Of a DNA stretch of 64,000 nucleotides, positions 9,556-17,826 are shown one piece after another. The notes beneath the pieces are model-generated. The model made no database searches, was not told where the DNA came from, and was given only the letters and a program-made list of their open reading frames with translations. A program made the position numbers and the translations under genes. Origin of the DNA: Stutzerimonas balearica DSM 6083 (lineage in GTDB: Bacteria; Pseudomonadota; Gammaproteobacteria; Pseudomonadales; Pseudomonadaceae); NCBI RefSeq assembly GCF_000818015.1, contig NZ_CP007511.1, forward strand, positions 4,191,501-4,255,500, read 5' to 3'. Numbering within the stretch: position 1 is the first letter of the stretch; each line of letters opens with the position of its first letter.

Positions 9556-11361
9556 TCAGGCCTCGATCTCGATCAGGACTTCGCCGGGGTTGACCCGGTC
9601 ACCCTTGCCGACGTGAACCACCTTCACGGTGCCGGCGATCGGCGCCTGGATCTCGGTCTCCATCTTCATCGCTTCGCTGACCAGCACGGCCTGACCGGCC
9701 TTGACCACGTCGCCTTCCTTGACCAGCACCTCGACCACGTTGCCGGGCATGGTGGTGCTGACGTCGCCCGGCGCGCTGGCCTGGCGGCGGCCGCCACCGC
9801 TGCCGCCGACGAAGTCGTTGAGCGGCTCGAAGACCACTTCTTCGGGCATGCCGTCGATGGACAGGTAGAAGTGGCGCTTGCCTTCGGCCTTGACGCCGAC
9901 GCCGGTGATGTCGACGCGGTAGCTCTCGCCGTGCACGTCGATGACGAACTCGGTCGGCACGCCGCCCTGCGCCGGCGCCGCGGCCGCGCCCGGCATCGGC
10001 AGCAGCACTTCGGGCTGCAGGGTGCCGGCTTCACGCTCTTCGAGGAACTTGCGCCCGATGTCCGGGAACATGGCGTAGGTCAGCACGTCCTCTTCGCTCT
10101 TGGCCAGCTCGCCGATCTCCTTGCGCAGCTTGTCCAGCTCGGGCTTGAGCAGGTCGGCCGGACGGCAGTCGATGACCTCCTCGCTGCCGATGGCCATGAA
10201 GCGCAGGCGCTCGCAGACCGGCGCCGGCGCCTTGCCGTAGCGGCCCTGCAGGTAGTACTTCACCTCGGTGGTGATGGTCTTGTAGCGCTCGCCGGCAAGC
10301 ACGTTGAAGAAGGCCTGGGTACCGACGATCTGCGAGGTCGGGGTGACCAGCGGTGGGTAACCGAGGTCCTTGCGTACCTTCGGGATCTCGGCCAGCACGT
10401 CGTCCATGCGGTGCAGCGCGCCCTGCTCCTTGAGCTGGTTGGCCAGGTTGGAAATCATCCCGCCGGGGACCTGGTTGACCTGCACGCGGGTGTCGACGCC
10501 GGTGAATTCGCTCTCGAACTGGTGGTACTTCTTGCGCACCGCATAGAAGTACAGGCCGATCTCCTGCAGCAGCTCCAGATCCAGCCCGGTGTCGTACGGG
10601 GTATCGCGCAGCGCGGCGACCATCGACTCGGTGCCCGGGTGGCTGGTGCCCCAGGCCATCGACGAGATCGCGGTGTCTATGCGGTCGGCCCCGTTCTCCA
10701 CGGCCTTGAGCTGGCACATGCTGGCCACACCGGCGGTGTCGTGCGAGTGCACCACCACGTCGAGCTCGGGCAGCGCCTGCTTCAGTGCCTTGACCAGCTC
10801 GCCGGTGGCGTAGGGGGTCAGCAGGCCGGCCATGTCCTTGATCGCGATCGAGTCGATGCCCATCGCCGCCATCTGCCGACCCTGCTCGACAAACGCCTCG
10901 ACCGTGTGCACCGGGCTGGTGGTGTAGGCGATGGTGCCCTGGGCGTGCTTGCCGGCCTTCTTCACGGCGCGGATGGCGGTTTCCAGGTTACGCACGTCGT
11001 TCATCGCATCGAAGATGCGGAACACGTCGATGCCGTTCTCGGCGGCCTTGGCGACGAACGCCTCGACCACGTCATCGCTGTAGTGGCGGTAGCCGAGCAG
11101 GTTCTGCCCGCGCAGGAGCATCTGCAGGCGCGTGTTGGGCAGCGCCGCCTTCAGCTGGCGCAGGCGCTCCCAGGGGTCTTCCTTGAGGAAGCGCACGCAG
11201 GCGTCGAAGGTGGCGCCACCCCAGACTTCCAGCGACCAGTAGCCGACGCGGTCGAGCTTGTCGCAGATCGGCAGCATGTCCTCGGTGCGCATGCGGGTCG
11301 CCAGCAGCGACTGGTGGGCATCACGCAGGATGGTATCGGTAACGCTGATTTTCTTGCTCAT
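9556..11361 (-). CDS. pycB: Pyruvate carboxylase subunit B (OadA-like carboxyltransferase with biotin domain)
   Basis: Transfers the carboxyl group from biotin to pyruvate, giving oxaloacetate. The 601-residue protein opens with the carboxyltransferase motif VTDTILRDAHQSLLATRMR, continues with the PYC/OADA conserved region, and ends in a biotinyl domain with EAMKMETEIQAP; the biotinylated lysine is about residue 566. ATG 11361 has GAGGA upstream. The gene follows pycA by 11 bp. OadA subunits of Na+ pumps are similar, but no beta or gamma pump subunit is present, and the biotin carboxylase partner and the LysR gene match Pseudomonas pyruvate carboxylase. Confidence 0.92.
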   Translation of the reverse strand: MSKKISVTDTILRDAHQSLLATRMRTEDMLPICDKLDRVGYWSLEVWGGATFDACVRFLKEDPWERLRQLKAALPNTRLQMLLRGQNLLGYRHYSDDVVEAFVAKAAENGIDVFRIFDAMNDVRNLETAIRAVKKAGKHAQGTIAYTTSPVHTVEAFVEQGRQMAAMGIDSIAIKDMAGLLTPYATGELVKALKQALPELDVVVHSHDTAGVASMCQLKAVENGADRIDTAISSMAWGTSHPGTESMVAALRDTPYDTGLDLELLQEIGLYFYAVRKKYHQFESEFTGVDTRVQVNQVPGGMISNLANQLKEQGALHRMDDVLAEIPKVRKDLGYPPLVTPTSQIVGTQAFFNVLAGERYKTITTEVKYYLQGRYGKAPAPVCERLRFMAIGSEEVIDCRPADLLKPELDKLRKEIGELAKSEEDVLTYAMFPDIGRKFLEEREAGTLQPEVLLPMPGAAAAPAQGGVPTEFVIDVHGESYRVDITGVGVKAEGKRHFYLSIDGMPEEVVFEPLNDFVGGSGGGRRQASAPGDVSTTMPGNVVEVLVKEGDVVKAGQAVLVSEAMKMETEIQAPIAGTVKVVHVGKGDRVNPGEVLIEIEA

Positions 11362-11372
11362 GGGTGTGGTCC

Positions 11373-12788
11373 TCACAGGCCTGCGTGGGCGGCAATGGCG
11401 GCGGCGATGGCCAGGGCAAGTTCGCCCGGCTTGCGTTTGATCGAGTAGTTCAGCAGTTCCGGATGGTTGTCGACGAAGCTGGTGTTGAACTGCCCGCTGC
11501 GGAATTCCGGGTTGGCCAGGATCTGCTGGTAATAGGTGGCGGTGGTCTTCACGCCCTGCACGCGCATGTCGTCGAGCGCACGCGAACCGCGCGCCAGCGC
11601 CTCTTCCCAGGTCAGCGCCCAGACGATCAGCTTCAGGCACATCGAGTCGTAGTACGGCGGGATGGTGTAGCCGGTGTAGATCGCCGTGTCGGTGCGTACG
11701 CCCGGGCCGCCCGGGGCGTAGTAGCGGGTGATCTTGCCGAAACAGGGCAGGAAGTTGTTGCGCGGGTCCTCGGCGTTGATGCGGAACTGCAACGCGTAGC
11801 CGCGGTACTGGATGTCTTCCTGCTTGATCGACAGCGGCAGGCCCGAGGCGATGCGAATCTGCTCGCGGACGATGTCGATGCCGGTGATTTCCTCGGTGAT
11901 GGTGTGCTCGACCTGCACGCGGGTGTTCATTTCCATGAAGTACACCTCGCCGTCGGCGAGCAGGAACTCCACGGTGCCGGCGTTCTCGTAGCCGACCGCC
12001 TTCGCCGCCTTCACCGCCAGATCACCGATATAGGCACGCTGCTCGGGCGTGAGCTGCGGGCTCGGCGCGATCTCGATGAGCTTCTGGTTGCGCCGCTGGA
12101 TCGAACAGTCGCGCTCGAACAGGTGCACGGTGTTGCCGAACGAGTCGGCCAGCACCTGGGCCTCGATGTGCTTCGGGTTGACGATGCACTTCTCCAGAAA
12201 CACCTCGGCACTGCCGAACGCCTTGGTCGCCTCGGAAATGACCCGCGGGTAGGCCTGGGTCAGTTCTTCCTTCGAGTTGCAGCGACGGATGCCACGGCCA
12301 CCGCCACCGGAAGTCGCCTTGAGCATCACCGGATAGCCGATGCGTTCGGCTTCGCGCAGCGCTTCCTCGAGATCGGCGACGTTGCCTTCGGTACCGGGCG
12401 TGCAGGGCACGCCCGCGGCCATCATGCTGCGCCGGGCCTCGGTCTTGTCGCCCATGCGGCGGATCACCTCGGCCTTCGGGCCGACGAACTTGATCCCGCG
12501 CTGCGCACAGATTTCCGCCAGCTCGGCGTTCTCGGAGAGGAAGCCGTAGCCCGGGTGCAGAGCATCGCAACCGGTCTCCACGGCCAGGTTCACCAGCTTG
12601 CGCGGGTTCAGGTAGCCGGCCAGCGGGTCCTCGCCGATGAAGTGGGCCTCGTCGGCACGCTTGACGTGCAGCGCATGGCGGTCGGCCTCGGAGAATACCG
12701 CCACCGAGCGAACGCCCATCTCGGCGCAGGCACGCACGATGCGTACGGCGATTTCCCCTCGGTTGGCGATCAGCAGCTTCTTGATCAC
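11373..12788 (-). CDS. pycA: Pyruvate carboxylase subunit A (biotin carboxylase)
   Basis: ATP-dependent carboxylation of biotin with bicarbonate. The 471-residue protein shows KKLLIANRGEIAVRIVRAC at the start, the ATP-grasp glycine loop KATSGGGGRGIRR, VEFLLADGEVYFMEMNTRVQ and EHTITEEITGIDIV, as in AccC/PycA. Pairing with pycB, rather than with accB, identifies it as the pyruvate carboxylase subunit. Translation starts at GTG 12788 behind GAGGGAA. The two genes form an operon divergent from a LysR gene, which in Pseudomonas controls this operon. Confidence 0.92.
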   Translation of the reverse strand: MIKKLLIANRGEIAVRIVRACAEMGVRSVAVFSEADRHALHVKRADEAHFIGEDPLAGYLNPRKLVNLAVETGCDALHPGYGFLSENAELAEICAQRGIKFVGPKAEVIRRMGDKTEARRSMMAAGVPCTPGTEGNVADLEEALREAERIGYPVMLKATSGGGGRGIRRCNSKEELTQAYPRVISEATKAFGSAEVFLEKCIVNPKHIEAQVLADSFGNTVHLFERDCSIQRRNQKLIEIAPSPQLTPEQRAYIGDLAVKAAKAVGYENAGTVEFLLADGEVYFMEMNTRVQVEHTITEEITGIDIVREQIRIASGLPLSIKQEDIQYRGYALQFRINAEDPRNNFLPCFGKITRYYAPGGPGVRTDTAIYTGYTIPPYYDSMCLKLIVWALTWEEALARGSRALDDMRVQGVKTTATYYQQILANPEFRSGQFNTSFVDNHPELLNYSIKRKPGELALAIAAAIAAHAGL

Positions 12789-12911
12789 GCTGTCTTCCCT
12801 CGGATCGATGATCAGGCGGCCCGTGCAGGGCCGGTAGGCACGCGTAGGAGCGTTTTTTCACCCTACGCCGAGGGCAGCGATCAGCGAAAATGAATAATTG
12901 TTTGCCCGACC

Positions 12912-12927
12912 ATAAGAAAAGACTTAT
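12912..12927. promoter_or_regulatory. Candidate LysR-type operator between pycA and pycR
   Basis: ATAAG (12912-12916) and CTTAT (12923-12927) form an inverted repeat with 6 bases between, in the only AT-rich part of the 226-bp divergent spacer. LysR proteins bind such interrupted palindromes between divergent genes. Assignment to PycR is an inference. Confidence 0.45.
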
Positions 12928-13014
12928 ACAAGCGCAACGACGGTGCCTGAAGCGCCGCTCACGAGCCATTTCCTGATCGTTCGGTCAGCGTTTCAACGCC
13001 GGGAGGCGAGCCAA

Positions 13015-13974
13015 ATGCGAAAGTCGCTGATGCGCATGACCCTGCGCCAGCTGCAGGTTTTCAACGCGGTCTGCGAGACGCGCTCCTACAGTCGCGCCGC
13101 CGAGGACATGGCCCTGACCCAGCCGGCGGTCAGCTCGCAGATCCGCCAGCTCGAAGAGCTGGTCGGCCAGCCGCTGTTCGAATACGTCGGCCGCAAGCTC
13201 TACCTCACCGAGGCGGCCGAGGTACTGCGACGCGCCAGCGGCGACATCTTCGGCCGCCTGGAGAGCCTCGACATGCAGCTCTCGGACCTGCGCGGCTCGC
13301 TGCAGGGCCAGCTCAAGCTGGCGGTCGAATCGAGCGCCAAGTACTTCGTCCCGCACCTGTTCGCCGCCTTCAAGCAGCAGCACCCGGACGTCGGCCTGCA
13401 ACTGACCGTGGTCAACCGCGCCCAGGTGATCAAGCGCCTGACCGATAACCGCGACGACCTGGTGATCATGTCGCTGATGCCCACCGAGGTCGCGCTGGAG
13501 TTCCTGCCGTTCCTGAACAACCCCATCGTCGCGGTGGCACCGCCGGAACATCCGCTGTGCAGCGCGACCAGCCTCACCCTGCAGGACCTGACGGCCTATC
13601 CGCTGCTGATCCGCGAGCAGGGCTCGGGGACGCGCAAGGCATGCGAAGAGTACTTCCAGCAGAAGCGCGCGCATTTCGCCCAGACCGTGGAGATAGCCTC
13701 GCTCGACGCGCTGCGCGAGGCGGCCATCGCCGGCCTCGGCGTGACCTTGCTACCGCGCCACGCGGCGAGCCTCGAACTCGGTCACGGCCTGCTGCGTGAA
13801 CTGCCGGTCGAGGAATTGCCGCTGTACCGCAGCTGGTGCGTGGCGCATGCGCGCGGCAAGCGCCTGACGCCGGTGGCGCAGGCGTTCTTTGCCTTCATCC
13901 GCGACCGGCGCGCGCAGATCAGTGCGCTGGCGACACGCTTTGGCGGTTCTGCACCCAGGCCTGCTGCGCAGTAA
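13015..13974 (+). CDS. pycR: LysR-family regulator of pyruvate carboxylase
   Basis: The 319-residue protein has an N-terminal LysR HTH at about residues 8-66 (TLRQLQVFNAVCETRSYSRA, then ALTQPAVSSQIRQLEELVG) and a periplasmic-binding-protein-like effector domain. ATG 13015 has GGGAGG upstream; the frame opens earlier at 12943. Its position divergent from pycA-pycB and upstream of hexR-zwf matches the PycR locus of Pseudomonas. Its last 56 bases overlap the 3' end of a small gene on the opposite strand. The effector is not evident. Confidence 0.88.
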   Translation: MRKSLMRMTLRQLQVFNAVCETRSYSRAAEDMALTQPAVSSQIRQLEELVGQPLFEYVGRKLYLTEAAEVLRRASGDIFGRLESLDMQLSDLRGSLQGQLKLAVESSAKYFVPHLFAAFKQQHPDVGLQLTVVNRAQVIKRLTDNRDDLVIMSLMPTEVALEFLPFLNNPIVAVAPPEHPLCSATSLTLQDLTAYPLLIREQGSGTRKACEEYFQQKRAHFAQTVEIASLDALREAAIAGLGVTLLPRHAASLELGHGLLRELPVEELPLYRSWCVAHARGKRLTPVAQAFFAFIRDRRAQISALATRFGGSAPRPAAQ

Positions 13975-14134
13975 GCGCCGAGGGCTCGGCGAAGGGATCG
14001 AGCAGCGCCTGCAGCCGGCGCTGCTCGGCATAGCTCTCGATGGCGCGGCGATAGCGCATGCGACGCACATCCTGGGCCTTGCGGCGGGCCTTGGCGTCGA
14101 GTGGCGAAACGGATTCGTCGATGTTCGGCAGCAT
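13919..14134 (-). CDS. Small basic protein, unknown function
   Basis: The 71-residue, highly charged protein (KARRKAQDVRRMRYRRAIES then YAEQRRLQ) has no signal peptide or membrane segment and is probably helical. It resembles small conserved Pseudomonas proteins of the PA3496 type, but I cannot confirm that. ATG 14134 has a good GGGAG ribosome site at normal spacing, which supports translation of this frame; longer versions of the frame run antisense into hexR and are discounted. Its 3' end overlaps the 3' end of pycR by 56 bp in convergent orientation. Confidence 0.6.
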   Translation of the reverse strand: MLPNIDESVSPLDAKARRKAQDVRRMRYRRAIESYAEQRRLQALLDPFAEPSALTAQQAWVQNRQSVSPAH

Positions 14135-14286
14135 GGCGTGTCTCCCGGCGAGAGGTTTCGGGAGTTCCAGCTTCCACCGGCGAGATGACCGGGTGATTGC
14201 AGCTTGTCGACAGGCCGATGACGGCAGCCGTGGCCGGACCGGCGGTCGCAGCGGACCTGGCCCGGCACCCGCCTGCCGAGCGCGCC

Positions 14287-15150
14287 TCAGTCGTCGTGCT
14301 TCACCGTCTTGGGCGACAGGCGCAGGCTGCGCAGGCTGCGCTTGACGCTCTTGAGGTGGTTGACCAGGCTCGGCCCGCGCGCCATCGCCACGCCCATCGC
14401 CAGTACGTCGATCACCACCAGGTGGGCGATGCGCGAGGTCAGCGGCGTGTAGATCTCGGTGTCTTCCTGCACGTCGATCGCCAGGTTGATGGTCGCCAGC
14501 TCCGCCAGCGGGGTCTGGCTCGGGCACAGGGTGATCAGCGTGGCGCCGGTCTCGCGGACCACGTTGGCGGTGATCAGCAGGTCCTTGGAGCGACCGGACT
14601 GCGAGATGCAGATCGCCACGTCCGAAGGCTTGAGCGTCACCGCCGACATCGCCTGCATGTGCGGGTCCGAATAGGCCGCCGCCGACAGCAGCAGGCGGAA
14701 GAACTTGTGCTGCGCGTCGGTGGCCACCGCGCCGGAGGCGCCGAAGCCGTAGAACTCCACCCGCTCGGCGCGGGCGATGGCCGCCACGGCGCGCTCCAGG
14801 GCCTGGAGGTCGAGGCGCTCGCGCACTTCCATCAGGGTGTGCAGGGTGGTGTCGAAGATCTTCTGGCTGATGTCGCCGATGGCGTCCTGCTCGCTGATCG
14901 AGAACTGCCCGAAGCTGGCGCCCGCCGCCAGGCTCTGCGCCAGCTTGAGCTTGAGGTCCTGGAAGCCCAGGCAGCCGATGGCCCGGCAGAAACGCACGAT
15001 GGTCGGCTCGCTGACGCCAACCGTATGGGCCAGATCGGCCATGGAGCTGTGCATGACCGCCGCCGGATCGAGCAACACATGATCGGCGACCTTCAGTTCC
15101 GATTTGCGCAGCAGGCTTCGGGATTGGGCGATGTGTTGCAGCAGATTCAC
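14287..15150 (-). CDS. hexR: HexR-type RpiR-family regulator of sugar metabolism
   Basis: The 287-residue protein has an N-terminal HTH_6 domain (SMADLAHTVGVSEPTIVRFC) and a C-terminal SIS sugar-isomerase domain (VEFYGFGASGAVATDAQHKF; CISQSGRSKDLLITANVV). In Pseudomonas HexR represses zwf and Entner-Doudoroff genes and is released by 2-keto-3-deoxy-6-phosphogluconate. Here it is divergent from zwf with a palindromic site between them. The start is GTG 15150 with a weak ribosome site. No edd, glk or pgl gene is adjacent. Confidence 0.88.
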   Translation of the reverse strand: MNLLQHIAQSRSLLRKSELKVADHVLLDPAAVMHSSMADLAHTVGVSEPTIVRFCRAIGCLGFQDLKLKLAQSLAAGASFGQFSISEQDAIGDISQKIFDTTLHTLMEVRERLDLQALERAVAAIARAERVEFYGFGASGAVATDAQHKFFRLLLSAAAYSDPHMQAMSAVTLKPSDVAICISQSGRSKDLLITANVVRETGATLITLCPSQTPLAELATINLAIDVQEDTEIYTPLTSRIAHLVVIDVLAMGVAMARGPSLVNHLKSVKRSLRSLRLSPKTVKHDD

Positions 15151-15217
15151 GGGGCTGACTCGCTATGATCGGCTGGCGACCGCCGGATGCAGAGCGTCCG
15201 GCCACCCGGCCAGCGGG

Positions 15218-15245
15218 TTGTAGTGGGTCGGTAGTTATACTACAA
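15218..15245. promoter_or_regulatory. Candidate HexR operator between hexR and zwf
   Basis: GTAGT-TAT-ACTAC at 15231-15243 is a perfect interrupted palindrome. A further TTGTAGT at 15218-15224 is inverted relative to ACTACAA at 15239-15245. These half-sites match the TTGT/ACAA-type sites described for HexR. It lies 64 bases before the zwf start and 68 before hexR, suited to repress zwf and hexR itself. Confidence 0.55.
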
Positions 15246-15308
15246 GCCCTCTGCCGGCGCCCAACAATCCGGCCATTTTTTGCCCACTTACGCACCTGGA
15301 GTGATGCC

Positions 15309-16751
15309 GTGTCGATTTCCTGTGACATGCTCGTGTTCGGCGGAACCGGTGACCTGGCTCTGCACAAGCTGATCCCCGCGCTCTACCACCTGCATCGTGA
15401 AGGCCGACTGCACCGCGACGTGCGCGTCCTCGCGCTGGCACGCAAGAAGCTCGATCGCGCCGCCTACCTGGCCCTGGCCGAACGGCATTGCCGCGCCCAG
15501 GTCGCCCGTGGCGACTTCACCAGCGAGGCCTGGCAGGCCTTCGCCACCCGCCTGGACTACCTGCCGCTGGATGCCACCCAGCGCAGCGAATTCGTCCGCC
15601 TGGCGCATCACCTCGGCGAAGCCGGCAAGCGCGTGCGGGTCCACTACCTGGCCACCGCGCCGGACCTGTTCGAACCCATCGCCGCCAACCTGGAAAGCGC
15701 AGGGCTGGCCGGTGACGATGCACGCATCGTGCTGGAAAAGCCGATCGGCCACTCGCTGGACTCGGCACTGGAAATCAACGAGGCGATCGGCGCGGTATTT
15801 CCCGAATCGCGCATCTACCGGATCGACCACTACCTGGGCAAGGAAACGGTGCAGAACCTCATGGCGCTGCGCTTCGCCAACGCGCTGTTCGAGCCGATCT
15901 GGCGCGCCGGGCATATCGACCACGTGCAGATCACCGTGGCCGAAACCCTCGGCGTGGAGAACCGCGGCGGCTACTACGACCATGCCGGCGCCATGCGCGA
16001 CATGTTGCAGAACCACCTCCTGCAGCTGCTCTGCCTGGTGGCGATGGAGGCGCCGGTGCGCTTCGACGCCAAGCACATCCGCGGCGAGAAGGTGAAGGTG
16101 CTCGAGGCGCTCAAGCCGATCACCGGCAACGACGTGCTGGACAAGACCGTGCGCGGCCAGTACGGCGCCGGGCGCATTGGCGGGCACGACGTGCCGGCCT
16201 ATTACTTCGAGCCGAACATCGACAACGACAGCGACACCGAAACCTTTGTCGCGGTGCAGGCCGAGGTCGACAACTGGCGCTGGGCTGGCGTGCCCTTCTA
16301 CCTGCGCACCGGCAAACGCATGGCGCGCAAGCGTTCGGAGATCATCATCACCTTCAAGCAGGTGCCGCACCTGCTGTTCAAGAAGGGCGAGGTCAACCGC
16401 CTGGTCATCAGCCTGCAGCCGGAGGAATGCATCAGCCTGCAGCTGATGGCCAAGGCACCGGGCAAGGGCATGCAGCTCGAGCCGGTGGAGCTGGATCTCA
16501 ACCTGGCCCATGCCTTCAGCAGCACCCGCCGCTGGGAGGCCTATGAGCGTCTGCTGCTGGACGTGATCGAAGGCGACTCGACGCTGTTCATGCGCCGCGA
16601 CGAGGTGGAGGCGGCCTGGCGCTGGGTCGATCCGATTCTCGAAGGCTGGCAGGGCCACTACCGCAAGCCGCGCCCCTACCCGGCGGGCGAGGACGGCCCC
16701 GAACAGGCGCGCCAGCTCGTCGAACGGCATGGCCACCAGTGGTGGCGCTGA
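15309..16751 (+). CDS. zwf: Glucose-6-phosphate 1-dehydrogenase
   Basis: Oxidises glucose-6-phosphate to 6-phosphogluconolactone with NAD(P)+, the entry to the pentose phosphate and Entner-Doudoroff routes. The 480-residue protein shows the dinucleotide fold LVFGGTGDLALHKLIPALY and the substrate-binding/active-site motif YRIDHYLGKETVQNLMALRF. GTG 15309 is chosen because GGAG at 15298 gives 7-base spacing and the Rossmann strand then starts near residue 7. It stands alone, not with pgl or eda. The arrangement with hexR, pycR and pycAB matches the second zwf locus of P. aeruginosa. Confidence 0.92.
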   Translation: MSISCDMLVFGGTGDLALHKLIPALYHLHREGRLHRDVRVLALARKKLDRAAYLALAERHCRAQVARGDFTSEAWQAFATRLDYLPLDATQRSEFVRLAHHLGEAGKRVRVHYLATAPDLFEPIAANLESAGLAGDDARIVLEKPIGHSLDSALEINEAIGAVFPESRIYRIDHYLGKETVQNLMALRFANALFEPIWRAGHIDHVQITVAETLGVENRGGYYDHAGAMRDMLQNHLLQLLCLVAMEAPVRFDAKHIRGEKVKVLEALKPITGNDVLDKTVRGQYGAGRIGGHDVPAYYFEPNIDNDSDTETFVAVQAEVDNWRWAGVPFYLRTGKRMARKRSEIIITFKQVPHLLFKKGEVNRLVISLQPEECISLQLMAKAPGKGMQLEPVELDLNLAHAFSSTRRWEAYERLLLDVIEGDSTLFMRRDEVEAAWRWVDPILEGWQGHYRKPRPYPAGEDGPEQARQLVERHGHQWWR

Positions 16752-16895
16752 ACTTGCCGGACAACTTCCGAGCATATCGCCGTGAACTCCCGTGCCAGAC
16801 GGCCTGCAACTTCCTGCGCATGCGCCGGACAGCGCCACCTGAACTTCGCCGGATCAGACTTTTGTTGCAGGATTTTGTCCGCTGAATCTACCGAT

Positions 16896-16944
16896 GAACT
16901 ATGCCGTGAACTTCCGCCTGCACAGGAAGTTCACGGCGTAGTTC
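16896..16944. repeat. 20-bp inverted repeat (large hairpin)
   Basis: Arms at 16896-16915 and 16925-16944 are complementary over 20 bp with a single T/G wobble, around a 9-base loop. The core word GTGAACTTCC is also found in degenerate form several times upstream. No T-run follows, so it is not a classical terminator of zwf, 145 bp away. It could be a mobile palindromic element or a structured 3'-UTR. Confidence 0.75.
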
Positions 16945-17173
16945 TCGCACGCTCAATTGGCCAATCTTCAGCACCCCTCACGCCGGCCCGTTCCGCTGCA
17001 CGCGGCATCAGCCATTTCGGCTGCGCAACCCAGCAAATTCGCGGCTTCCAGGCCACCTCTGCACGCCCCGGCAGGACGCGCAGGAGGCGCCGCACGGCGC
17101 GACGAACATTCGTCGGGAACCTTGGGCAAACAGCACGCTCGAACTAACCCGCGGAAGTATTTGAAACTTCGCC

Positions 17174-17189
17174 GATATCGCGCGATATC
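17174..17189. promoter_or_regulatory. Perfect 16-bp palindrome upstream of ectA
   Basis: GATATCGC/GCGATATC is a complete palindrome without spacer, about 55 bases before the annotated ectA start. It may be an operator for osmotic control of the ect genes. No regulator gene (for example a MarR-type EctR/CosR) is adjacent. Inference only. Confidence 0.4.
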
Positions 17190-17244
17190 AGCGCGGCAAC
17201 TGCAAGACGCTCGGGAAGTTCGGGGTTGAGAAACTTTTCCCGAT

Positions 17245-17826
17245 GTGCCTACCCTAAAAAGGAATTCAATCAACAACCCAAAAGGCTTTGTTTTGAGTTT
17301 CTCCACCGTACAGCTCCGTCGCCCAACCGACGGCGACGGTTACAACCTTCATCAGCTGGTGGCGCGCTGCCAGCCCCTCGACACCAACTCGGTGTACTGC
17401 AACCTGTTGCAGTGTTCGGACTTCGCCGACACGGCCATCGCCGCCGAGACGTCCGATGGTCAGTTGGTCGGTTTCATCTCCGGTTATCGCCCGCCCCAGC
17501 GGCCCGACACCCTGTTCGTCTGGCAGGTCGCGGTCGACGCCTCGATGCGCGGTCAGGGCCTGGCCCTGCGCATGCTGCTCGCGCTGATCGGCCGGGTTGC
17601 CCGCGAACAGGGCGTGCGTTACCTGGAAACCACCATCTCGCCGGACAACGCGGCCTCGCAGGCGCTGTTCCAGCGCGCCTTCGCCCGCCTCGGCGTCGAA
17701 GCCGAAACGCGCACGCTGTTCTCGCGCCAGACCCATTTCGCTGGCAAGCACGAAGACGAGGTGCTGTATCGCGCCGGTCCTTTCGACGCTTCCCGTCTAG
17801 AAGAAGAGATCAAGGAGCAAGCATGA
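17245..17826 (+). CDS. ectA: L-2,4-diaminobutyrate N-gamma-acetyltransferase
   Basis: Acetylates 2,4-diaminobutyrate, the second step of ectoine synthesis. The 193-residue GNAT protein contains LRRPTDGDGYNLHQLVARCQ and the acetyl-CoA loop MRGQGLALRMLLALI, with ETTISPDNAASQALF after it. The conserved stutzeri-type N-terminus MPTLKRNSINNPKG supports GTG 17245, but that start has no clear ribosome site. TTG 17293 has AAAGG at 7-base spacing and would give 177 residues. The stop overlaps the ectB start (ATGA), showing translational coupling. It is the first gene of ectABCD-ask. Confidence 0.93.
   Translation: MPTLKRNSINNPKGFVLSFSTVQLRRPTDGDGYNLHQLVARCQPLDTNSVYCNLLQCSDFADTAIAAETSDGQLVGFISGYRPPQRPDTLFVWQVAVDASMRGQGLALRMLLALIGRVAREQGVRYLETTISPDNAASQALFQRAFARLGVEAETRTLFSRQTHFAGKHEDEVLYRAGPFDASRLEEEIKEQA

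Larger units (their letters stand above)
16752..17244. other. Non-coding repeat-rich stretch between zwf and ectA
   Basis: No supported gene in this 493-bp interval. Its first 200 bases hold several related words: GAACTTGCCGGA (16750), CGTGAACTCC (16781), CAACTTCCTG (16807), GAACTTCGCCGGA (16841) and the two arms of the long inverted repeat at 16896-16944. The final 100 bases are richer in A and T and should hold the ectA promoter, including a palindrome at 17174-17189. I could not fix -35/-10 boxes with confidence. Confidence 0.6.

Noticed and set aside
9556..11361. Alpha subunit of a sodium-pumping oxaloacetate decarboxylase
   Set aside because: No beta or gamma membrane subunit is present, and the adjacent biotin carboxylase and LysR genes fit pyruvate carboxylase.
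9394..11448. 684-codon open frame on the plus strand antisense to pycB
   Set aside because: Long antisense frames are frequent in GC-rich DNA with biased third positions. The product is low-complexity His/Ala/Leu-rich, and the opposite strand encodes a complete biotin-dependent carboxyltransferase.
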